A DNA stretch of 64,000 bases from G963668185 sp963668185 (lineage in GTDB: Bacteria > Chloroflexota > Dehalococcoidia > Lucifugimonadales > G963668185). Numbering within the stretch: the stretch's first letter is position 1; the number at the start of each line of letters is the position of its first letter. Below are positions 25,088 to 31,741 of the stretch, one piece after another. The DNA lies in NCBI GenBank assembly GCA_963668185.1, contig OY764162.1:744001-808000 (forward strand), given 5' to 3'. The notes beneath the pieces were generated by a model. The model was not told the DNA's origin. It did not search any database and saw nothing but the letters and a program-made list of their open reading frames with translations. A program made the position numbers and the translations under genes.

Positions 25088-27094
25088 ATGCAGACCGAGA
25101 CTAAACACAGGATCGCCGCGGAGGACTTGTACCGGCTGGAGCGCATTTCAGGGTGCGAAATCTCCCCTGACGGCGGGCACGTCGCCTACTGCGTGGAGCG
25201 GGTGGACCGGGACACGGAGAAGAAGTACTCGAACCTGTGGGTCGCGCCGACGGACGGCGGATCGCCCCGGCAGTTCACGCGGGGCGACCAACGGGACACG
25301 AGTCCCCAGTGGTCGCCGGACGGAGGCACGATCGCGTTCGTGTCGGACCGCTCCGACGGCTCGCCGCAGATATTCACGATCCCGTTCAGGGGCGGCGAGG
25401 CGAGGCCGCTGACGGACCTTCAAGGCCAGTTCGGGGCGTTCCAATGGTCGCCCGACGGCCAGAGGCTCGCGGTCCAGTTCCGCAAGAAGGACGCGGACGC
25501 GCTGGCGGCGGAAGACGATGAGCGCGCCAAGCGCCTGGGCACGGTGTTCCGGCACTATACGAGGGTGAGCTACAAGGCGGACGGTGCGGGCTTCCTGCCC
25601 AAAGAGCGGTGGCACCTGTGGACGGTGAGCCGCGCGACCGGCGTCGCGACTCAGATCACGGACGGCGATGTCTTCGACGAGACGCAGCCGTGCTGGACGC
25701 CCGACAGTCAGCACATCGTGTTCGTCTCGAACCGCAGCGACGACCCGGACTTCAACCCCGACCACGTTGACCTGTGGGTCGTCCCGGCAAGGGGCGGCGA
25801 GCCGCGGAAGATACCGACGCACGTAGGCTCCAAGGGCCGGCCCAGCGTGTCGCCGGACGGGGAGCTCGTCGCGTTCGTGGGCCGCGAGCGGCGCTCGGAC
25901 TGGTGGCAGCACAGCAGGCTGTGGGTCGTCCCATTCGACGGCAGCAGGCCGCCTCGGAACATCACGGGCCGATACGACATCACCGTCTCCAACTCGCTGA
26001 TCAACGACATCGGCGGGGCGGTCAACCAGCCGCCCGCGTGGTCGCGTGACGGGCGTTCGATCTACTTTCACGTCAGCGAGCATGGCAACACGGCCGTGAA
26101 GTCGATCGACTTGGACGGCGGTGGACTTGTCTCGGTACTGGAGGTTGACGGGCTGATCGGAGCGTTCAGCATCGACTCCTCGGAGAAGACGATAGCCTAC
26201 TACCACGGCAGCACGTACGACACCGGCCAACTCCGTGTCCGCAAACTGGACGGCGGGAACGAGACGAAGCTCACGCAGGTCAACCGGAGCTGGCTGGACG
26301 AGACCGACCTGGGCCGCGTGGAGGAGGTATGGTTCGAAGGGGCGGCGGGAAACGACCTCCAGGGCTGGATACTCACGCCGCCGGATCGGGAGCCTGGCCG
26401 GAAGTACCCGTGCATACTCCAGATCCACGGCGGGCCGATCGGGCAGTACGGCAACGCCTTCATGCACGAGTTCCAGTACCTGGCCGCCAACGGGTACGTT
26501 GTGGTGTACAGCAACCCGCGCGGCGGGCTCGGCTACGGCGAAGCGCACACGGCGTCGATCTGGAACGACCACGGGGGCGCGGACTACGACGACGTGATGG
26601 CGTGGGCCGACTTCGCCGCCGCCCTGCCCTACGTGGACGAGACCCGGATGGGCGTGACGGGCGGAAGCTACGGGGGCTTCCTGGTCAACTGGATCGTGGG
26701 CCACACGGACCGGTTCAGGGCCGCGGTCACGCAGCGCAGCATCTTCAACCGCACGAGCAACTACGGCACGAGCGACATGAACTGGATCAGGGAGGAGACG
26801 TTCGACGATGAGCCGCCGTGGGAGAACCCGCAGAACTACCTTCGGCAGTCCCCGTTGACGTACATCGGGAATGCGAAGACCCCTACCCTGGTCATCCACA
26901 GCGAGAACGACTTCCGGTGCCCGATGGAGCAGGGCGAGCAGATGTTCATCGCGCTCAAGAGGCTCGGCGTGGACACGGAGTTCGTGCGGTTTCCGGATGA
27001 GTCGCACGGCCTCTCGCGGAACGGGCGCACCGACAGGCGGGTTGCGCGGTTGGAGCACATCCTCCGCTGGTTCGACAAGTATTTGAAGGAATGA
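25088..27094 (+). CDS. S9-family prolyl oligopeptidase-type peptidase
   Basis: Serine peptidase with an N-terminal beta-propeller and C-terminal alpha/beta-hydrolase domain. Propeller repeats of the WD40-like (PD40) kind recur as SPDGGHVAYCVERV, WSPDGGTIAFVSDR, WSPDGQRLAVQF and SPDGELVAFVGRE over roughly residues 20-300. The catalytic triad is Ser527 in GGSYGGFLVN, Asp608 in SENDFRCP and His640 in DESHGLSRN. Length of 668 residues fits acylaminoacyl-peptidase/dipeptidyl-peptidase relatives. ATG at 25088 with GGAGG 10 bp upstream; no signal peptide, so cytoplasmic. Confidence 0.93.
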   Translation: MQTETKHRIAAEDLYRLERISGCEISPDGGHVAYCVERVDRDTEKKYSNLWVAPTDGGSPRQFTRGDQRDTSPQWSPDGGTIAFVSDRSDGSPQIFTIPFRGGEARPLTDLQGQFGAFQWSPDGQRLAVQFRKKDADALAAEDDERAKRLGTVFRHYTRVSYKADGAGFLPKERWHLWTVSRATGVATQITDGDVFDETQPCWTPDSQHIVFVSNRSDDPDFNPDHVDLWVVPARGGEPRKIPTHVGSKGRPSVSPDGELVAFVGRERRSDWWQHSRLWVVPFDGSRPPRNITGRYDITVSNSLINDIGGAVNQPPAWSRDGRSIYFHVSEHGNTAVKSIDLDGGGLVSVLEVDGLIGAFSIDSSEKTIAYYHGSTYDTGQLRVRKLDGGNETKLTQVNRSWLDETDLGRVEEVWFEGAAGNDLQGWILTPPDREPGRKYPCILQIHGGPIGQYGNAFMHEFQYLAANGYVVVYSNPRGGLGYGEAHTASIWNDHGGADYDDVMAWADFAAALPYVDETRMGVTGGSYGGFLVNWIVGHTDRFRAAVTQRSIFNRTSNYGTSDMNWIREETFDDEPPWENPQNYLRQSPLTYIGNAKTPTLVIHSENDFRCPMEQGEQMFIALKRLGVDTEFVRFPDESHGLSRNGRTDRRVARLEHILRWFDKYLKE

Positions 27095-27113
27095 CAGGGG
27101 GCGCGGGGCTGGC

Positions 27114-28286
27114 TCATGGTTCGGCGGGTTCGCCATCGGGGTGTTCGTCGGGGGACGCGCCGGCCGACCCCATCCCGGCCTTCCCCAGCAGACTGGGGAA
27201 GGGGTCAGAGGGGGCGGGTTCCCCATCGACGGGTTCGGGGGTGGGTTCGGGTTCGCCGTCGGGTTCGGGCGGATGGATTTGCGCCCGCGCGGCAATGACG
27301 GTTGGGTCATCGGGATATTCGGTCCAGGGGTCGAAGCCGCAGTCGCAGGATGCTGTGCGGTGAGGACATGCGATACGGATGGGGCCGCGGCATGAGTCGC
27401 GGATACGCCTGACCGCGTCCATGATTTCCCCGGCCGCTATGGAATGTTCGACGGCCGGCCGGGCGTGTTCGCTGAAGTAGTGCTCTTCTCCGTTGTGTAT
27501 GATCATGCTGGCGAGTTTGCTGGGGTAAACGACGCTGGGGTCCGGGGGCGGCGGGCGCCTGCCGACGGCGTCCATCAGGGCGTCTGCGGCTTTGGAGACG
27601 GCTCGATTGTTGACGCCGGTGTCTTCGCTGTGGCCGTAGGTGTTGGAGTACGGGGGTTCGTAGCCGGCGAGGATGTCGGGAACCCCATCCCGGCCTTCCC
27701 CAGCAGACTGGGGAAGGGGTGAGAGGGAGGCGCCGTTGGCGTCCGGGGAAGGGAGATCCTCATCCCTGTCTTCTCCCTCCAGGGACTCGTGGTCGTCGGC
27801 GTATGTGTCGTTGTCTAGGGGGCCGGGTGCGTCGTCGAAGCCGCGGCGCAGCAGTTCTTTGGCGGCGTCTATGCGGTGGTGGGGTCCGAACCCGGGCATG
27901 TAGCCTAGCATGACGTCTATGAGGAATCGTATGGCTTGTCGGCCTCCGTCGGTCTCGGCGCGTATGAAGCGTGCGAGGTCGGGGTTGAGGCCGGTGGTGT
28001 CCAGGGTGTCCGGAACCCCATCCCGGCCTTCCCCAGCAGACTGGGGAAGGGGTGAGAGGGAGGCTCCAGCAGACTGGGGAAGGGGTTTGATGGAGGCGAA
28101 CTCTTTGGCTTCTTCGAAGCCTAGCTTGATGAGTTGGCGCGCGGCGTCTAGCCTGTGGTAGGGCTTGGCGTCGCGGATCTGGTCCTGCATGGCGGCGACG
28201 AGGAACCGGACGATGAGTCTGCCGTCCTGGGTTTCTTCTCGGACGATGCGTTGTATGGGTGATATGGTGCGCGCTTCAGGATTCAT
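27114..28286 (-). CDS. Unknown protein with duplicated N-terminal module, invaded by palindromic repeats
   Basis: Not recognised. Two related modules of about 50 residues lie in the N-terminal half: one around REETQDGRLIVRFLVAAM ending in YHRLDAARQLIKLGFEEA, the other around RAETDGGRQAIRFLIDVM ending in HHRIDAAKELLRRGFDDA. The C-terminal part has a Cys/His cluster (IACPHRTASCDCGFDP) and a long Pro/Glu tail. The 22-bp palindrome family is translated at three places, as SPLPQSAGEGRDGVPD twice and as PFPSLLGKAGMG once near the C-terminus. ATG at 28286 chosen over 28322. Convergent with the S9 peptidase. Possibly nucleic-acid related, but this is a guess. Confidence 0.7.
   Translation of the reverse strand: MNPEARTISPIQRIVREETQDGRLIVRFLVAAMQDQIRDAKPYHRLDAARQLIKLGFEEAKEFASIKPLPQSAGASLSPLPQSAGEGRDGVPDTLDTTGLNPDLARFIRAETDGGRQAIRFLIDVMLGYMPGFGPHHRIDAAKELLRRGFDDAPGPLDNDTYADDHESLEGEDRDEDLPSPDANGASLSPLPQSAGEGRDGVPDILAGYEPPYSNTYGHSEDTGVNNRAVSKAADALMDAVGRRPPPPDPSVVYPSKLASMIIHNGEEHYFSEHARPAVEHSIAAGEIMDAVRRIRDSCRGPIRIACPHRTASCDCGFDPWTEYPDDPTVIAARAQIHPPEPDGEPEPTPEPVDGEPAPSDPFPSLLGKAGMGSAGASPDEHPDGEPAEP
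27180..27201. repeat. 22-bp dispersed palindrome inside a coding region
   Basis: Full copy within the 3' part of the unknown gene; on the minus strand it is read as DPFPSLLGKAGMG, a different frame from the two copies further upstream in the same gene. Confidence 0.9.
27695..27716. repeat. 22-bp dispersed palindrome inside a coding region
   Basis: Full copy inside the same gene, read on the minus strand as SPLPQSAGEGRDGVP, lying just after the second N-terminal module. Confidence 0.9.
28028..28085. repeat. 22-bp dispersed palindrome plus a partial second copy, inside a coding region
   Basis: A full copy at 28028-28049 is followed by a half copy at about 28064-28085 that has lost most of one arm. 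Read in the SPLPQSAG frame and placed just after the first N-terminal module of the unknown protein. Confidence 0.85.
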
Positions 28287-28448
28287 GGGTTCTAGGATAG
28301 TGGACGCGTACTGGAGTGTCAAGGGGGAGTTTTTAGTTTTTAGTGGCGATGGGGGAGGCGCCCCACCCCTTCTGGATTCCGGCTGGCCCCGGGTTCACGC
28401 TGGCGCGTGAATGCCGGAATGACGGTTGGGGGTTGGTTGACGGGAGCG

Positions 28449-28475
28449 GCCCTTCGACGGGCTCAGGGCGAACGG
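28449..28475. repeat. Dispersed repeat, TTCGACGGGCTCAGG type
   Basis: Copy of the interspersed family seen at 7497, here upstream of the methyltransferase-like genes. Confidence 0.8.
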
Positions 28476-28537
28476 GGAAGGTCGGGTTTCAAACCCCACC
28501 CTACGGCGTGGGGGCAGGGGCAGGGGGCGCGGGGCAA

Positions 28538-28557
28538 GGGCCGTTCGCGAACGGCCC
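28538..28557. repeat. Perfect 20-bp palindrome, copy 1
   Basis: GGGCCGTTCG followed by its exact complement, with the tail CCTACGG. The same 20 bp plus tail recur at 41558-41577. Confidence 0.85.
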
Positions 28558-28674
28558 CTACGGTAGGCCCTTCGGCGGGCTCACCACGAACGGAACCGGC
28601 GTATGCCGGCGATTGCCCGCAATCTGCCCCTCATGTAAGCTAGCGCCAAGCTAGACAACTGAGGAGAGTGGAGC

Positions 28675-29658
28675 ATGGCCGGATACAGTCATCTGAAGGA
28701 GCGCCTGGACAACAACGAGGTGATTATCCTCGACGGCGCGATCGGCACTGAGCTGCAGGCGATGGGCGTGCCGATGCACCCTATCGCGTGGTGCGCGGAG
28801 GCGCTGTACACGCAGCCCTACGTGGTGCGGCTCATGCACGAGCGGTACATCCACGCGGGCGCGGACATCATCAGCACGGACACGTTCTCCACGCTTCGGC
28901 ACGTCCTGGAGGCGTCCGGCTACGGGGACTACGTGCGGGAGATCAACCTGCGGTCGGTCTATCTGGCGCAGGAGGCGCGCGAGCGCGCGGCGGGAGGGCG
29001 TCCGGTGTACATCGCGGGCGTGATGGGCAACTTCGGCGTCGGACGGCGGGCCTCGACGGGCAGGCTCTGGGGCGGCAGCTTCAACGGCTACGAACTCACG
29101 AACGAGCAGGCGACGGAGTACTACGAGGAGCTTGCGGACATTCTCGCGGAAGGCGGCGTGGACTTCTTCCTCCTTGAGAACCTGGGCAACCAGGACCATC
29201 GGATTCTGGCCCTGCGCGCCGCCAAGCGCACCGGCCTTCCCGTCTGGATGGGGTTCACCGGGGCCCGGCACGGCGACACGAGGCCGGGCGCGATGGGAGA
29301 CCGCAAGTACCACGACATGACGGTGGAGCGAGGGCTGAACGAGGTGATGGAGGAGGGCGGCGTGGACGCCGTCGGCGTGCTGCACAGCCAGATGCCGGAA
29401 CAGACGCCGGCGGTCGAGTACCTGGCGAAGCACTTCGACGGCCCGATCACCTCGTACCCGGACGCCGGCAGGCGGGACTACACGATCCCGCATCTGAACC
29501 GGTCGGTGCCGAACGAGTACTCGGTAGAGATGTTCGTGGACGAGGCGAAGAAGTGGGTAGGCATGGGCACGCAGGTCATCGGCGGCTGCTGCGGGTACGG
29601 CCTCGATTACATCAAGCCGCTGAAGGACGCGCTGCCGGAGAAGATCGCGGCGCGCTAG
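28675..29658 (+). CDS. Homocysteine S-methyltransferase-like protein, paralogue 1
   Basis: Barrel protein of the homocysteine S-methyltransferase/BHMT family (pfam S-methyl_trans), which normally moves a methyl group to homocysteine on a zinc site. Visible family sequence: ILDGAIGTELQAMGVPMH, ADIISTDTFSTLRHVLEASG and the C-terminal GGCCGYGLDYIKPL, giving two of three zinc cysteines. The third, normally in a VNC motif near the middle, is replaced by VGVLHSQMPEQ. 327 residues. ATG at 28675 with GAGGAG 9 bp upstream; the same leader precedes paralogue 2. Reaction uncertain because of the missing ligand. Confidence 0.85.
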   Translation: MAGYSHLKERLDNNEVIILDGAIGTELQAMGVPMHPIAWCAEALYTQPYVVRLMHERYIHAGADIISTDTFSTLRHVLEASGYGDYVREINLRSVYLAQEARERAAGGRPVYIAGVMGNFGVGRRASTGRLWGGSFNGYELTNEQATEYYEELADILAEGGVDFFLLENLGNQDHRILALRAAKRTGLPVWMGFTGARHGDTRPGAMGDRKYHDMTVERGLNEVMEEGGVDAVGVLHSQMPEQTPAVEYLAKHFDGPITSYPDAGRRDYTIPHLNRSVPNEYSVEMFVDEAKKWVGMGTQVIGGCCGYGLDYIKPLKDALPEKIAAR

Positions 29659-29678
29659 ACAACTGAGGAGAGTGGAGT

Positions 29679-30668
29679 ATGGCTGGATACGGTCACTTGA
29701 TGGAGCGGCTGAGCAACGACGAGGTGATTATCCTCGACGGGGCGATCGGCACGGAGTTGCAGGCGATGGGCGTGCCGATGCACAAGATCGCGTGGTGCGG
29801 CGAGGCGCTGTACACGCAGCCCTACACCGTCCGGCTCATGCACGAGAACTACATCCGCGCCGGCGCGGACATCATCAGCACGGACACGTTCTCGACGCTG
29901 CGCCACGTGCTTGAGGCGTCGGGCTACGGGGACTACGTGCGGGAGATCAACCTGCGTTCGGTCTATCTGGCGCAGGAGGCGCGCGAGCGAGCGTCGGAGG
30001 GGCGGCCCGTGTACATCGCGGGCGTGATGAGCAACTTCGGCGTGGGCCGGCTGCCGTCCACGGGCAGGCTCTGGGGAAGCAGCGGCAACGGCTACGAAAT
30101 CTCCAACGAGCAGGCTACCGAGTACTACGAGGAGCTTGCGGAGATACTGGCCGAGGGCGGCATCGACTTCTTCCTGCTGGAGAACCTCGGCAACCAGGAC
30201 CACAGGATCCTCGCGCTGAGGGCCGCCAAGAAGACGGGCGTCCCCGTCTGGATGGGGTTCACGGGGACCTCTCCCCACTACGTCATGGATCGCACGGGGG
30301 ACATGGGCGACGTCAAGTACTTCGACATGACGATCGAGAGAGGGCTGAACGAAGTGATGGCGGAGGGCGGCATCGACGGCGCTACGATCCTTCACTCCGT
30401 GATTCCCGAACAGACGCGGGCCGTCGAGTACCTCGTCAACCACTACGACGGGCCTGTGGCGTCGTACCCGGACGCGGGACGCACCGACTACATCGTTCCC
30501 CACCAGGACCGGTCCATGCCGAACGAGTACTCGATCGAGATGTTCGTGGACGAGGCGAAGAAGTGGGTGGACATGGGCGTGCAGGTAATCGGAGGGTGCT
30601 GCGGGTACGGCCTCGACTACATCAAGCCGCTGAAGGACGCGCTGCCGGAGAAGATCGCGGCGAGCTAA
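29679..30668 (+). CDS. Homocysteine S-methyltransferase-like protein, paralogue 2
   Basis: Close paralogue of the gene before it, with the same N-terminal DGAIGTELQAMGVPMHKIAW and C-terminal QVIGGCCGYGLDYIKPL. The central zinc cysteine is again missing (ATILHSVIPEQTRAVEYL). The segment after MGFTGTSPHYVMDRTGDMG differs most from its sisters, suggesting a substrate-facing loop. Starts 20 bp after paralogue 1 with a copied leader (GACAACTGAGGAGAGTGGAG). 329 residues. Confidence 0.85.
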   Translation: MAGYGHLMERLSNDEVIILDGAIGTELQAMGVPMHKIAWCGEALYTQPYTVRLMHENYIRAGADIISTDTFSTLRHVLEASGYGDYVREINLRSVYLAQEARERASEGRPVYIAGVMSNFGVGRLPSTGRLWGSSGNGYEISNEQATEYYEELAEILAEGGIDFFLLENLGNQDHRILALRAAKKTGVPVWMGFTGTSPHYVMDRTGDMGDVKYFDMTIERGLNEVMAEGGIDGATILHSVIPEQTRAVEYLVNHYDGPVASYPDAGRTDYIVPHQDRSMPNEYSIEMFVDEAKKWVDMGVQVIGGCCGYGLDYIKPLKDALPEKIAAS

Positions 30669-30688
30669 ACAACTGAGGAGTGAAGTTT

Positions 30689-31690
30689 ATGTCGAGTTAC
30701 AGCCACCTGAAGGAGCGCCTGGACAACAACGAGGTGATTATCCTCGACGGGGCGATAGGCACGGAGTTGCAGGACATGGGCGTGCCGATGCACCCTATCG
30801 CGTGGTGCGGCGAGGCGCTGTACACGCAGCCGTACACGGTCCGGCTCATGCACGAGAACTACATCCGCGCGGGCGCGGACATCATCAGCACCGACACGTT
30901 TTCCACGCTGCGCCACGTCCTTGAAGCGGCCGGCTACGGGGACTACGTGCGGGAGATCAACCTGCGGTCGGTGTACCTGGCGCAGGAGGCGCGGGAGCGC
31001 GCGGCAGAGGGGCGGCCCGTGTACGTCGCGGGCGTGATGAGCAACTTCGGCGTCGGCAGGATGCCGATGACCGGCGTACTGCGCGGCGGCAGCTTCATGG
31101 GCTACGAAATCTCGAACGAGCAGGCGACCGAGTACTACGAGGAGCTAGCGGAGATTCTCGCTGAGGCGGGCGTGGACTTCTTCCTGCTGGAGAACCTGAG
31201 CAACCAGGACCACAGAATCCTCGCGCTGAAGGCGGCCAAGAAGACCGGCCTGCCCGTCTGGATGGGGTTCACAGGGACGTACGTCGGCAACTGGCGGCGC
31301 GAGGAGCGGCCAGCGGGGTCGATGTCGGACCGGAAGTACGCCGACATGACGCTCGAGCGCGGCCTCAACGAAGTGATGGCGGAGGGCGGCGTTGACGTTG
31401 TGACGGTGCTGCACAGCGAAGTGCCGGACCAGTCCAAGGCCGTCGAGTACCTGCTGGAGCGCTTCGACGGGCCGGTGGCCTCGTACCCTGACGCCGGGCG
31501 GAGCGACTACACGGTGCCTCACCTGGACCGTTCGGTTCCCAACGATTACACGGTGGACATGTTCGTGGACGTGGCCAAGGAGTGGGTGGACATGGGCACG
31601 CAGATCATCGGCGGCTGCTGCGGATACGGCCTCGACTACATCAAGCCGCTGAAAGAGGCGCTGCCTGAGAAGATAGCGCCGAGGGGATAG
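30689..31690 (+). CDS. Homocysteine S-methyltransferase-like protein, paralogue 3
   Basis: Third tandem member, with DGAIGTELQDMGVPMHPIAW and QIIGGCCGYGLDYIKPL, and VVTVLHSEVPDQSKAVEYL in place of the cysteine motif. It carries a longer variable loop (TGTYVGNWRREERPAGSMS) than paralogues 1 and 2. ATG at 30689 is chosen because GAGGAG lies 8 bp upstream; a GTG at 30680 overlaps that site. 333 residues. 51 bp before the peptide ABC operon, so possibly co-transcribed with it. Confidence 0.85.
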   Translation: MSSYSHLKERLDNNEVIILDGAIGTELQDMGVPMHPIAWCGEALYTQPYTVRLMHENYIRAGADIISTDTFSTLRHVLEAAGYGDYVREINLRSVYLAQEARERAAEGRPVYVAGVMSNFGVGRMPMTGVLRGGSFMGYEISNEQATEYYEELAEILAEAGVDFFLLENLSNQDHRILALKAAKKTGLPVWMGFTGTYVGNWRREERPAGSMSDRKYADMTLERGLNEVMAEGGVDVVTVLHSEVPDQSKAVEYLLERFDGPVASYPDAGRSDYTVPHLDRSVPNDYTVDMFVDVAKEWVDMGTQIIGGCCGYGLDYIKPLKEALPEKIAPRG

Positions 31691-31741
31691 ACAGGCAGGC
31701 TCGTACGAAGGGGTGCAAGTTAGCGCCAGCGGAGGTGTGAC

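Larger units (their letters stand above)
28287..28674. other. Gene-free, repeat-rich leader of the methyltransferase-like cluster
   Basis: No gene is seen. It holds a GCTGGCGCGTGAATGCCGGAATGACGG-like fragment near 28400, a TTCGACGGGCTCAGG repeat (28449-28475), a run of five G-tracts (28510-28540), a perfect 20-bp palindrome (28538-28557) and a TTCGGCGGGCTCACC repeat (about 28566-28593). Confidence 0.7.

Noticed and set aside
27114..28286. Treating the palindrome-bearing gene as a pseudogene
   Set aside because: The frame stays open through all insertions and has codon bias like neighbours, so an intact gene is more likely, though expression is unproven.
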